Shown: in pieces, positions 1-8,906 of the stretch | Numbering within the stretch: the stretch's first letter is position 1 | Layout: the number at the start of each line of letters is the position of its first letter | The notes under the pieces: model-generated | What the model was told of the DNA's origin: nothing | What the model saw: only the letters and a program-made list of their open reading frames with translations | Databases searched by the model: none | Program-made: the position numbers and the translations under genes | Source of the DNA: Sphingomonadales bacterium UBA656 | GTDB taxonomy: Bacteria > Pseudomonadota > Alphaproteobacteria > Sphingomonadales > Sphingomonadaceae | Direction: 5' to 3' | DNA: 64,000 nucleotides | Assembly: GCA_002299895.1 (NCBI GenBank) | Contig: DBOC01000012.1 | Coordinates: 19,777 to 83,776 of the forward strand

Positions 1-1
1 T

Positions 2-778
2 CAATCCACCAGCCATCCCGCAAATGACAATTTGATGGAACTGCTGATCATGATTGACGCATTGCGCCGAGCGTCGGCCAAGCGCATCACGGCCGTTCTG
101 CCCTATTTCGGCTATGCGCGTCAGGACAGGAAACCCGGTCCGCGCACGCCGATTTCGGCAAAGCTTGTGGCTAATCTCATTACTCAGGCTGGCGCTGATC
201 GCGTTTTGACCGTTGATTTACACGCTGGGCAGATTCAGGGCTTTTTTGATATCCCCACCGACAATCTTTATGGCGCGCCCGTCATGAGCGCAGACATATT
301 GGAACGGCATGGCGACAAGAATATCACTGTTGTATCCCCCGATGTTGGCGGCGTTGTCCGCGCTCGCGCGCTCGCCAAGCGCCTCGATGACGCGCCACTC
401 GCCATTGTCGACAAGCGACGGGAAAAGGCCGGCGTATCCGAAGTTATGAACATCATCGGCGACGTAAAAGACCGCTTCTGCATCCTGATCGACGACATCG
501 CCGACAGCGCCGGCACATTATGCAATGCCGCCGACGCCTTGAAAGCGGCGGGCGCATCCGACGTTGTTGCCTATATTACCCATGGCGTATTGTCCGGCGA
601 AGCAGTCAATCGTGTCAACGCATCCTCGCTGCGCAAGCTGGTCATCACCGATTCGATTCTTGCATCGGATGCTGCAAATGCGAGCGCCAAAATCCGCCAG
701 CTTCCGATCGCGCCACTGCTGGGTGAGGCCATCAAACGGATTGCGGACGAAAGCTCGGTTAGCTCCTTGTTCGATTGA
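2..778 (+). CDS. prs: Ribose-phosphate pyrophosphokinase (PRPP synthetase), 5'-truncated by the window edge
   Basis: Makes PRPP from ribose 5-phosphate and ATP for nucleotide, His and Trp synthesis in the cytoplasm. The reading frame is open from the first base and begins inside the conserved segment STSHPANDNLMELL, so the true start lies upstream of the window. Visible family signatures are YFGYARQDRK, the catalytic flexible-loop region ending DKRRE, and the PRPP-binding loop DDIADSAGT (the family usually has DDMIDTAGT). Only about the last 258 of the usual 310-315 residues are present. The stop overlaps the next start by one base, suggesting translational coupling with hisN. Confidence 0.96.
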   Translation, partial: QSTSHPANDNLMELLIMIDALRRASAKRITAVLPYFGYARQDRKPGPRTPISAKLVANLITQAGADRVLTVDLHAGQIQGFFDIPTDNLYGAPVMSADILERHGDKNITVVSPDVGGVVRARALAKRLDDAPLAIVDKRREKAGVSEVMNIIGDVKDRFCILIDDIADSAGTLCNAADALKAAGASDVVAYITHGVLSGEAVNRVNASSLRKLVITDSILASDAANASAKIRQLPIAPLLGEAIKRIADESSVSSLFD

Positions 779-1557
779 TGACGCCGGCCGATATCCTCCT
801 TGTCAATCGCTTGGCGGACGTCGCCGGGCAAGCAATCCAGCCATTTTTTCGGTCGACATATTTGCATGAGACAAAGACCGATGCGTCACCCGTAACCGAA
901 GCTGACCGCGCTGCCGAAAGCGCAATCCGCCGGATATTGGACGCCGAATGTCCACGCGATGGCATTCTTGGTGAAGAATTTGGCGAGAAGGCTGGCACAT
1001 CGGGCCGTCGCTGGATTATTGACCCTATTGACGGCACCATCAGCTTCATGGCCGGTCGCCCAATATTCGGCACGCTAATTGCGTTGTTAGAAGATGATTG
1101 GCCCGTGCTGGGCGTCATTGACCAATGCATCAACGGCGAACGCTGGGTAGGCGCTGCGGGCTATCCGACAACGCTGAACGGCGCGCCAGTACAAACCCGT
1201 TCATGTAGGGGACTTGCCGACGCGACGCTTGCAACATCAGGCCCGCAATATTTCAGCCAGCATGATGGTGACCATTTCATGGCGTTAGCCGCGCAAACCG
1301 CGCATAAGAAAATGCTGTTTGGTGGTGATTGTTATAATTACGCATTGCTTGCCAGCGGCCATATCGACATCGTCGTGGAAGCGGGCTTGAAGCTTCATGA
1401 TTTTGCGGCTTTGATTCCGGTGATAACGGGCGCAGGGGGCATGATGAGCGACTGGTCGGGGGAGCCGCTGCATGGGGCTTCGGATGGCCATGTGATTGCA
1501 GTCGGCGATCCGGCGCGCCTTGACGATGTGCTTGAGGCGCTCGCCTGCCATCACTAA
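778..1557 (+). CDS. hisN: Inositol monophosphatase-family phosphatase, probable histidinol-phosphatase
   Basis: Mg-dependent phosphatase of the IMPase fold, about 259 residues. The metal site is recognisable as GEEFG (about residue 65) and WIIDPIDGT (about 82-90), with the second signature altered to LHDFAALIPVITGAGG, where most IMPases have WD-x-AA. This pattern fits the HisN-type histidinol-phosphatases of alphaproteobacteria that dephosphorylate L-histidinol phosphate. The ATG start shares one base with the prs stop. PRPP from Prs feeds histidine synthesis, so the coupling makes sense. A generic inositol or sugar phosphatase role cannot be excluded from sequence alone. Confidence 0.85.
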   Translation: MTPADILLVNRLADVAGQAIQPFFRSTYLHETKTDASPVTEADRAAESAIRRILDAECPRDGILGEEFGEKAGTSGRRWIIDPIDGTISFMAGRPIFGTLIALLEDDWPVLGVIDQCINGERWVGAAGYPTTLNGAPVQTRSCRGLADATLATSGPQYFSQHDGDHFMALAAQTAHKKMLFGGDCYNYALLASGHIDIVVEAGLKLHDFAALIPVITGAGGMMSDWSGEPLHGASDGHVIAVGDPARLDDVLEALACHH

Positions 1558-1700
1558 CTGACGCACGTTCCAGAACCCTCAAACGGGCAATAGACTTGCA
1601 TTCATCTGCGAATCCCGCTAGTCGCGCGCCTTCCGAATAAGCAGGCTGGCCAATAGGGCTGCCATGTCGGCTTGATACGGACTCAACAAAGGAGACCAAA

Positions 1701-1901
1701 ATGCCCAAGCTCAAGACCAAAAGCGGTGTGAAGAAACGCTTCAAAATCACCGCAACAGGCAAGATCAAACATGGCGTCGTTGGAAAGCGGCACCGTTTGA
1801 GCAGCCATAATGCCAAGTATATCCGCCAAAACCGTGGTACCAGCGTGATCTCTGATCCCGATGCCAAGACAATCAAGAAATGGGCGCCCTACGGTCTGTA
1901 A
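1701..1901 (+). CDS. rpmI: 50S ribosomal protein L35
   Basis: A 66-residue basic protein beginning MPKLKTKSGVKKRFK, the hallmark L35 N-terminus, with the length typical of the family. It binds 23S rRNA in the large subunit. AAGGAG lies a few bases before the ATG. It is followed 36 bp later by rplT, the usual order. infC, which precedes rpmI in many bacteria, is not here; hisN is upstream instead. Confidence 0.98.
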   Translation: MPKLKTKSGVKKRFKITATGKIKHGVVGKRHRLSSHNAKYIRQNRGTSVISDPDAKTIKKWAPYGL

Positions 1902-1937
1902 GACTCGCGTACGTTTTTCAAAAAAAGGATATAGATT

Positions 1938-2303
1938 ATGGCACGCGTCAAACGTGGTGTGACCACCAAAGCTAAACATAAAAGAATTTTAGAGCAGGCG
2001 AAGGGCTATTATGGCCGTCGTAAAAATACGATCCGCGTTGCACGTCAGGCTGTCGAAAAGGCCGGCCAATATGCATATCGCGACCGTAAGGTAAACAAGC
2101 GGAACTTCCGCGCATTGTGGATCCAGCGTATCAACGCCGCCGTCCGCGCCGAAGGCATGACCTACGGCGTGTTTATGCACGGCTTGAAGCTCGCTGGCGT
2201 AGAATTGGACCGTAAGGTTCTTGCCGACCTCGCAATGAACGAAGGCGCGATGTTTAGCACGATCATTGCGCAGTCGAAGGCGGCGCTCGCGAAAGCAGCA
2301 TAA
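1938..2303 (+). CDS. rplT: 50S ribosomal protein L20
   Basis: A 121-residue basic protein starting MARVKRGVTTKAKHKR, with the conserved GYYGRRKNTIR segment and the AV-E-A-QYAYRDRK-NKR region of L20. It is an early-assembly protein of the 50S subunit that binds 23S rRNA and, in several bacteria, represses its own operon. An AAAAAGGA ribosome-binding site precedes the ATG, and a strong Rho-independent terminator follows the stop, so rpmI-rplT looks like one transcript separate from pheST. Confidence 0.98.
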   Translation: MARVKRGVTTKAKHKRILEQAKGYYGRRKNTIRVARQAVEKAGQYAYRDRKVNKRNFRALWIQRINAAVRAEGMTYGVFMHGLKLAGVELDRKVLADLAMNEGAMFSTIIAQSKAALAKAA

Positions 2304-2325
2304 GCTTCTAAAACTTCGATATTGC

Positions 2326-2367
2326 GCAAAAGGGCGTGGGCGGCACTTGCCGTTCGCGCCCTTTTGC
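2326..2367 (+). terminator. Rho-independent terminator of rpmI-rplT
   Basis: Perfect 11-bp arms GCAAAAGGGCG and CGCCCTTTTGC enclose a 20-base loop, 23 bp after the rplT stop. The descending arm carries the T run. Confidence 0.85.
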
Positions 2368-2412
2368 TTATTCAGTTCTGGCAGTGAATTTTAGGAATGT
2401 GCGGGATATAGA

Positions 2413-2430
2413 TTCCCGCCTTCGCAGGAA
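2413..2430 (+). repeat. Sphingomonad-type intergenic hairpin repeat that supplies the pheS ribosome-binding site
   Basis: TTCCCGCCTTCGCAGGAA folds as TTCC-C-GC, loop CTTC, GC-A-GGAA, with one mismatched pair. It matches the widespread intergenic repeat of this order, whose reverse strand reads through as VIPAKAGI. Its right arm, AGGAA, sits where the Shine-Dalgarno of pheS should be. Only this copy was seen in the window. Confidence 0.6.
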
Positions 2431-2438
2431 TGACGAAA

Positions 2439-3521
2439 ATGAGTGATATTGAAACCCTCCAAACCGAGCTGATAACGGCGATTGATTCAGCGAGCACGCT
2501 CGAGGCACTTGAGGCCGTCCGCGTTTCTGCACTGGGCAAACAGGGAAGCGTGTCGGCTTTGCTAAAGACGATGGGCGGTATGTCACCCGAAGAGCGGCAA
2601 ACCCAAGGACCAATCATCAATGGCTTGCGGGAAAGCATCACTTCGGCACTTGCCGCGAAGAAAGCGGAACTGGAAACCGCTGAGCTAAACCGCCGGCTCG
2701 CCACCGAGCGTATAGACATGACGCTGCCTGCGCCAGATGCACCGCGCGGCACCATCCACCCCGTCAGCCAAGTCATGGACGAGTTGGCGGAGATTTTCGC
2801 CGATATGGGCTTTGCCGTGGCCGAGGGGCCGGAAATTGAAGACGACTGGCACAATTTTACGGCGCTCAATATCCCCGAAACGCATCCGGCCCGCGCCATG
2901 CATGATACATTTTACTTCCCTGACGATATGGCCCGCGATGGTCAAAAAATGGTGCTGCGCACGCACACATCGCCGGTGCAAATCCGCACCATGACGTCAC
3001 AGGAACCCCCCATTCGCATTATCGCGCCAGGCCGCGTGTATCGCAGCGACAGCGACGCAACCCACACGCCGATGTTTCACCAGATTGAAGGACTTGTCAT
3101 CGACAAGGGCATCCATCTGGGCCATTTGAAATGGACACTGGAAACATTTTTGAAAGCTTATTTTGAACGCGAGGATGTCGTCCTGCGTCTACGTCCAAGC
3201 TATTTCCCGTTCACCGAACCGTCGGTGGAGGTTGATGTTGGCTATTCCGTCATCAACGGCAAGCGCGTGATCGGTGGCGCCGAAGGCTGGATGGAAGTGC
3301 TGGGATCCGGCATGGTGCACCGTAAGGTTATTGAGGCTTGCGGGCTTGATCCCGATGTCTGGCAGGGCTTTGCCTTTGGCACCGGGGTGGACCGCCTCGC
3401 GATGTTAAAATATGGCATGGATGATCTGCGCGCCTTCTTCGACGGCGATAATCGTTGGCTGCAACATTATGGCTTCAATGCGCTCGATGTACCGACGCTG
3501 AGCGGAGGAGTAGGCGCATGA
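2439..3521 (+). CDS. pheS: Phenylalanine--tRNA ligase alpha subunit
   Basis: Catalytic subunit of the (alpha-beta)2 class II synthetase that charges tRNA-Phe. About 360 residues. An N-terminal coiled-coil arm (residues 1-90) is followed by the catalytic core with HPARAMHDTFYF, the motif 2 region with RVYRSD and THTPMFHQIEG, and motif 3 in GTGVDRLAMLKYGMDDLR. I chose the ATG at 2439 because AGGAA lies about nine bases ahead. An in-frame ATG at 2430 overlaps that AGGAA and is less likely. The stop overlaps the pheT start as ATGA. Confidence 0.97.
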   Translation: MSDIETLQTELITAIDSASTLEALEAVRVSALGKQGSVSALLKTMGGMSPEERQTQGPIINGLRESITSALAAKKAELETAELNRRLATERIDMTLPAPDAPRGTIHPVSQVMDELAEIFADMGFAVAEGPEIEDDWHNFTALNIPETHPARAMHDTFYFPDDMARDGQKMVLRTHTSPVQIRTMTSQEPPIRIIAPGRVYRSDSDATHTPMFHQIEGLVIDKGIHLGHLKWTLETFLKAYFEREDVVLRLRPSYFPFTEPSVEVDVGYSVINGKRVIGGAEGWMEVLGSGMVHRKVIEACGLDPDVWQGFAFGTGVDRLAMLKYGMDDLRAFFDGDNRWLQHYGFNALDVPTLSGGVGA

Positions 3522-5917
3522 AATTCTCCTTATCTTGGTTGAAAGAGCATCTCGACACCGATGCAGATATGCAAGCCGTCGCCGACTGCCTGAACCGCAT
3601 CGGTTTGGAAGTCGAAGGCATTGAAAACCCAGCCGAGGCATTGTCCGCCTTCCGCATCGCAAAAGTCATTAGCGCTGCGCTACATCCGCAGGCCGACAAA
3701 TTGCAGGTCCTGTCGGTTGATGCAGGCGGCGCGCCGCTTCAGGTCGTCTGCGGCGCGCCGAACGCCCGCGCCGGCATGCTTGGCGTCTTTGGTCCAGCAG
3801 GCGCAATCGTGCCCGCCAACGGCATGGTGCTGAAGGTTGCGGCCATACGCGGCGTCGAATCGAACGGCATGATGTGCTCCATCGCAGAGCTTGAACTTGG
3901 CGATGACCATGATGGTATTATCGAGCTTCCGGACGATGCACCTGTCGGGCAGGTCTATGCCGATTGGGCTGGCCTTGATGACCCGGTCATCGATGTCAGC
4001 ATTACACCCAATCGTCAGGATTGCATGGGCGTGCGTGGAATTGCGCGCGATTTGGCGGCAGCTGGATTGGGTACGCTCAAGCCGCTGGGCGAGGTGTATA
4101 AAATTAACCTGTCCGCGCCTTTGGAAGGAAACGACCCCGCGCCGAACGTCCGTACGGATGACGAAGCAGGCTGCCCCGCATTTTATGCGCAATCCGTCTC
4201 CGGCGTACGCAATGGCGAAGCGCCCGAATGGATGCGCGCCAAGTTAAAAGCGATTGGCCAAAAGCCGATTTCGGCATTGGTTGATATCACTAACTTCCTG
4301 TCGATCGACCTTGGTCGCCCCTTGCACGTCTATGATCGCGCAAAATTGCATGGCGCGCTTGTCGCCCGCAAGGCAAAAGACGGCGAGGAAATCGTTGCGC
4401 TCAACGGAAAAACCTATGCGTTGGATGCTAGCATGACCGTCATCGCCGACGACGCGATGGTGCATGATATTGGTGGTATCATGGGCGGTGAGCATAGCGG
4501 CGTTTCGGAAGATACGACCGACGTCCTGATCGAGTGCGCCTTTTTCGACCCCGAACATATCGCCCGCACAGGACAGAAGCTTGGCCTAACCAGCGATGCG
4601 CGGCAGCGTTTTGAACGCGGCGTTGATCCTGCGTTTCTCGACGATGGGCTCGCAATTGCGACCAAGCTCGTTCTTGACCTTACAGGCGGGAAGGCAAGCG
4701 CTGTAACCCGCGTTGGCCAGGCGCCTGTTACGCCGCGCATATTTGCTTATGACACAGATTATTGCAGCCACCTTGGCGGCGTTGATGTGGCGCCAGAAGA
4801 ACAACGCAATATACTAGAGCGGCTTGGTTTTTCAGTAACGGCCGATTGGCACATTACGGTCCCATCATGGCGCCGTGATGTCGATGGCCCCGCCGATATT
4901 GTGGAAGAAGTCGTACGCATCATTGGTCTCGACAATGTTATGTCGGTGCCATTGCCCCGCGCCGATGGCGTGGCCAAGCCAACAGCGACGCCCGCACAAT
5001 CTTTAGAACGCAAAGTCCGGCGCGCCGCGGCGGCACGCGGGCTGAATGAAGCGATCAACTGGTCCTTCCTGCCACAAAAGGCGGCAGACGCCTTTGGCGG
5101 CGGCACATGGTCTCTTGCTAACCCCATATCCGAAGACATGAAGGTCATGCGGCCTTCTTTGTTGCCTGGGCTATTATCGGCTGCGCAGCGCAACATGGAC
5201 CGTGGCGCATCATCGGTACGGCTTTTCGAAATTGGGCGGCGCTATTTCGTTGGCGCTGACGGCGCGAGCGACGAGCGTGCGACCGCCGGAATCGTGCTGG
5301 CGGGTGAACGTTCCGCGCGAAATTGGGCAACGGGTAAGGCCGAGCGCTTTGACGCCTTTGATGCCAAGGCGGAGGCGATTGCCTTGCTCAAGGCGGCGGG
5401 TGTCGCCACCGACAGCCTGTTGGTGATGGATGATGCCGGCGCGCATTATCATCCGGGGCAGTCGGCCACCTTACGCATGGGTCCCAAAAACATTTTGGCG
5501 GCCTTCGGCACATTGCATCCTGCGACTGCAAAAGCATTCGACCTTGATGGCACTGTTGTTGCAGCGGAAATCTTTTTGGATGCTATACCGTTGAAGAAAG
5601 CGAGCGGTTTCATGCGGCCCGCGTTCACACCGCCTGCTTTGCAAGCAGTAACGCGCGATTTTGCGTTTCTGGTCGCAGAAGGCACGCCAGCCAATGATCT
5701 GCTTCGCGCCATAAAGGGCTCGGACAAGGATAATATCGTGGCCGTCCGCTTGTTCGACCGCTTCGCCGGACAAGGCGTTTCTGAAGGACAAGTGAGCTTG
5801 GCGGTTGAAGTTACGCTACAACCCACCGAAAAAAGCTATAGCGATGACGAGTTGAAAGCCATTTCAGACAAGGTCATTGCCGCCGCTACAAAATTGGGCG
5901 CGGTATTGCGCGGATAA
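3518..5917 (+). CDS. pheT: Phenylalanine--tRNA ligase beta subunit
   Basis: Beta subunit of PheRS, 799 residues, the normal bacterial length. The N-terminal EMAP-type tRNA-binding domain (about 40-150) contains VVCGAPNAR and ESNGMMCSIAELELG. The B3/B4 editing region and B5 domain follow, with the class II-like core in the C-terminal half and a ferredoxin-fold anticodon-binding domain at the end (TRDFAFLVAE to KSYSDDELKAIS). GGAGGAG precedes the ATG, which overlaps the pheS stop, so the two subunits are translationally coupled. Confidence 0.97.
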   Translation: MKFSLSWLKEHLDTDADMQAVADCLNRIGLEVEGIENPAEALSAFRIAKVISAALHPQADKLQVLSVDAGGAPLQVVCGAPNARAGMLGVFGPAGAIVPANGMVLKVAAIRGVESNGMMCSIAELELGDDHDGIIELPDDAPVGQVYADWAGLDDPVIDVSITPNRQDCMGVRGIARDLAAAGLGTLKPLGEVYKINLSAPLEGNDPAPNVRTDDEAGCPAFYAQSVSGVRNGEAPEWMRAKLKAIGQKPISALVDITNFLSIDLGRPLHVYDRAKLHGALVARKAKDGEEIVALNGKTYALDASMTVIADDAMVHDIGGIMGGEHSGVSEDTTDVLIECAFFDPEHIARTGQKLGLTSDARQRFERGVDPAFLDDGLAIATKLVLDLTGGKASAVTRVGQAPVTPRIFAYDTDYCSHLGGVDVAPEEQRNILERLGFSVTADWHITVPSWRRDVDGPADIVEEVVRIIGLDNVMSVPLPRADGVAKPTATPAQSLERKVRRAAAARGLNEAINWSFLPQKAADAFGGGTWSLANPISEDMKVMRPSLLPGLLSAAQRNMDRGASSVRLFEIGRRYFVGADGASDERATAGIVLAGERSARNWATGKAERFDAFDAKAEAIALLKAAGVATDSLLVMDDAGAHYHPGQSATLRMGPKNILAAFGTLHPATAKAFDLDGTVVAAEIFLDAIPLKKASGFMRPAFTPPALQAVTRDFAFLVAEGTPANDLLRAIKGSDKDNIVAVRLFDRFAGQGVSEGQVSLAVEVTLQPTEKSYSDDELKAISDKVIAAATKLGAVLRG

Positions 5918-5992
5918 AAATGCCGGGTGATTGCCGCTGACCTGCTGACAAACGGGTTGAAGCGGCAATCATTCGTCCCTAAGCCGCGCTGC

Positions 5993-7555
5993 ATGACGCT
6001 GAACCGCCGGACCTTTGCTATTATTTCCCACCCTGACGCGGGTAAGACTACGCTGACGGAAAAATTGCTGCTGCAAGGCGGCGCGATTCACTTGGCCGGT
6101 GAAGTGAAGGCGCGCGGGCAAGCTCGGCGCGCGCGTTCGGACTGGATGAAGATTGAACAGCAGCGCGGCATTTCGGTAACCTCGTCGGTGATGACATTCC
6201 AGAAAGATGGCATTGTCTTCAACCTGCTCGACACGCCCGGGCATGAAGATTTTTCGGAAGACACTTACCGCACGCTAACCGCCGTGGATTCCGCCATCAT
6301 GGTTATCGACGCCGCTAAGGGTATTGAGCCGCAGACGCGCAAATTGTTCGAAGTGTGTCGCCTACGCAGTGTGCCAATCATCACCTTCGTCAACAAGGTC
6401 GACCGCGAAGGCCGCGTCGCGTTTGAAACGATTGACGAGGTCGCCGATGCGCTCGCCCTCGATGTCTGTCCGATGAATTGGCCCGTTGGCATGGGCGGTG
6501 AATTTGAAGGCCTATATGATTTTAACAGCGGTCGCCTGAGCCAGCCATCCGGCGACAGCAAGGCATTTGAAGGCAAGGCCAGCGATCATGAAGGTTTAGA
6601 CGCGGCAACGCTGGAACAGGTGCTGACACCCGCCGGCGTAAACCGGCTGCGCGAGGAAGCGGAACTTGCGCAAGCAGGATATTCCGAATTTGACCTGACC
6701 GCATTCCGGAATGGCGACCTTACTCCAGTGTATTTCGGTTCCGCATTGAAGGAATTTGGTGTGGTCGAGCTGATCAACGCCATTGCCGCATTTGCTCCAC
6801 CGCCCCGGCCGCAGCCCAGTTCAAAGGGTGATATCGATCCGTCGGAAAAGGAAGTCACCGGCTTTATTTTCAAGGTGCAGGCCAATATGGACCCGCAACA
6901 TCGCGACCGCATTGCCTTCATGCGTTTGTGTTCAGGCACCTTCAAACGCGGCATGAAGCTGACGCCATCTGGACTTGGAAAGCCGGTTGCTATTCATTCG
7001 CCCATTTTGTTTTTTGCCCAAGATCGCGAAATTGCCGATAGCGCCGAACCCGGCGACATCATCGGCATCCCCAACCATGGCACGTTGCGCGTTGGCGATA
7101 CCTTATCGGAACGGAATGATGTGCGCTTTACCGGCCTGCCGAATTTTGCACCGGAAATATTGCGGCGCGTGGTTTTGCGCGATCCCACCAAAACCAAGCA
7201 ACTGCGCAAAGCGCTAGATGACTTAAGCGAAGAAGGTGTGATTCAGGTATTCTACCCTGAAATCGGTTCCAACTGGGTCATTGGCGTTGTCGGGCAATTG
7301 CAATTGGATGTGCTGATCTCTCGGCTGGATGCCGAGTATAAGGTCGATGCGTTTTTGGAAGCCGCGCCGTATGACACGGCGCGCTGGTTGAGTGGTTCGG
7401 AAAGCGCGTTGGCGCAGTTTGTGTCGTTCAATGGCGGCAATATGGCCAAGGATCGCGATGGGCACCCTGTATTTATGGCGCGCTCGTCATGGGATGTGGG
7501 TTATCAGCAGGAAAAGCATCCCGACCTGAAATTCAGCGCGACCAAAGAACGTTAA
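5993..7555 (+). CDS. prfC: Peptide chain release factor 3 (GTPase)
   Basis: Translational GTPase that removes RF1/RF2 from the ribosome after termination. G1 is SHPDAGKTT, G3 DTPGHEDF and G4 NKVDREGR; the RF3-specific run RARSDWMKIEQQRGISVTSS lies between G1 and G3. The protein ends with domain III sequences such as VGQLQLDVL. The ATG at 5993 puts NRRTFAIISHPDAG at the N-terminus as in relatives. An in-frame GTG at 5927 would add 22 residues with no family counterpart. About 520 residues. Confidence 0.93.
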   Translation: MTLNRRTFAIISHPDAGKTTLTEKLLLQGGAIHLAGEVKARGQARRARSDWMKIEQQRGISVTSSVMTFQKDGIVFNLLDTPGHEDFSEDTYRTLTAVDSAIMVIDAAKGIEPQTRKLFEVCRLRSVPIITFVNKVDREGRVAFETIDEVADALALDVCPMNWPVGMGGEFEGLYDFNSGRLSQPSGDSKAFEGKASDHEGLDAATLEQVLTPAGVNRLREEAELAQAGYSEFDLTAFRNGDLTPVYFGSALKEFGVVELINAIAAFAPPPRPQPSSKGDIDPSEKEVTGFIFKVQANMDPQHRDRIAFMRLCSGTFKRGMKLTPSGLGKPVAIHSPILFFAQDREIADSAEPGDIIGIPNHGTLRVGDTLSERNDVRFTGLPNFAPEILRRVVLRDPTKTKQLRKALDDLSEEGVIQVFYPEIGSNWVIGVVGQLQLDVLISRLDAEYKVDAFLEAAPYDTARWLSGSESALAQFVSFNGGNMAKDRDGHPVFMARSSWDVGYQQEKHPDLKFSATKER

Positions 7556-7624
7556 CGCCAGACAGCGCCATAATTTGCGCTTTCTGCCATTTTATTGCCA
7601 TGACTGGCGCTTATCGAGGTTGTC

Positions 7625-8770
7625 ATGACTTTAAATGGCCCCATTGATTCGTCTACGCGGAACAGCAATCTGACCGCGCACGCGCAAACAACCGATGTCC
7701 AGAAGGATACCGATGTTGCGATGCGCGCAGCGGCGCTCAAGCGCGTACCCGATGATAAGGCGATGCTGCGCGCTGTGGCTGAATTGACCCGCGACTTGGG
7801 AACGCCCAATCCACGTATTTTCTGGTCTGACTTTCTGGCTTCGGCCTTTTTGGGCTATGCTGGCCTGGCCATCGCAATCCTGTCCAGCAATCTTTGGCTG
7901 CAATGCGTGGCGGGGCTGGTATCAGTGCTTGCGCTCTATCGTGCGGGCGGCTTCATCCATGAAGTCAGCCATGTAAAACATTCCGCCCTGCCCGGCTTCC
8001 GCTTTGGCTTTAACGCGGTAATCGGTGTGCCTCTGCTCGTACCATCATACATGTATGAAGGCATTCACAATCTCCATCATGCCCGCACACGATATGGGAC
8101 GGATCAGGACCCCGAATATCTGCCGCTGGCGTTGATGAAACCTTGGACCTTACCTTTGTTCATATTCGCCTCGCTGCTCGCGCCCTTTGCTTTGCTATTC
8201 CGCAACGCTGTGCTTGCGCCGCTCTCGCTCTTTATCCCTGTGCTTCGTAGGATTGTGGTGGAACGATATTCGGGCCTGGCGATCAATCCCGCCTTCCGCC
8301 GTCGCCCGGCCGAAGGCGAAGCGCATCGCAACTGGATCATACAAGAAACCGCCGCGAGCATTTGGTCCATTGTCCTGCTTGGCGGGGTGTTCAGCGGCTT
8401 TATTCCTCTAAACGCTTTCCTGATTTTCCTCGCCATCGTCTCCAGCGTTGCCGTGCTGAACCAAGTCCGCACGCTGGTTGCGCATCTGTGGGAAAATGAT
8501 GGCGAGCCCTTGAGCGTCACCGCGCAATTCCTCGACAGCGTCAATGTGCCGCCGCCGGGCATGCTGGCATCGATTTGGGCACCCGTAGGGCTACGTTACC
8601 ACGCGTTACACCATTTGCTCCCCAGCGTGCCTTATCATGCCTTGGGTGAAGCCCACCGTCGCCTGACCGCACAATTGGCCCCCGACTCCGCCTACCACCG
8701 CGCAAATTATGATGGTTTGGCCGGATTGTTAACGCGGCTGGCCCGCAGCACGTTTGCGCGCGGCGCCTAA
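7625..8770 (+). CDS. Membrane fatty acid desaturase family protein
   Basis: Integral membrane di-iron desaturase or hydroxylase of the FA_desaturase family, 381 residues. The three histidine boxes are present: HEVSH (about 117), HNLHH (about 152) and YHALHHLLP (about 324-332). Hydrophobic segments flank them, as in four-TM desaturases whose active site faces the cytoplasm. A hydrophilic N-terminal extension of about 70 residues precedes the first membrane span. The substrate (fatty acyl lipid, sphingolipid or carotenoid) cannot be told from sequence. It stands alone, 69 bp after prfC. Confidence 0.85.
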   Translation: MTLNGPIDSSTRNSNLTAHAQTTDVQKDTDVAMRAAALKRVPDDKAMLRAVAELTRDLGTPNPRIFWSDFLASAFLGYAGLAIAILSSNLWLQCVAGLVSVLALYRAGGFIHEVSHVKHSALPGFRFGFNAVIGVPLLVPSYMYEGIHNLHHARTRYGTDQDPEYLPLALMKPWTLPLFIFASLLAPFALLFRNAVLAPLSLFIPVLRRIVVERYSGLAINPAFRRRPAEGEAHRNWIIQETAASIWSIVLLGGVFSGFIPLNAFLIFLAIVSSVAVLNQVRTLVAHLWENDGEPLSVTAQFLDSVNVPPPGMLASIWAPVGLRYHALHHLLPSVPYHALGEAHRRLTAQLAPDSAYHRANYDGLAGLLTRLARSTFARGA

Positions 8771-8906
8771 ACGGCAACATTTATCGCAGACCAGAAAGGG
8801 CCGCGAAGTTAGTTGTCACATTACAAAAAACTGGAGCCGCAGCAGATATGTTGGGCGCGCATAAGAAATGAATGACCCGAGACGCTTCAGCGGAACGACA
8901 GCTTTC

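Noticed and set aside
2368..2613. Minus-strand frame containing VIPAKAGI-type residues
   Set aside because: Translation of the intergenic hairpin repeat, antisense to pheS.
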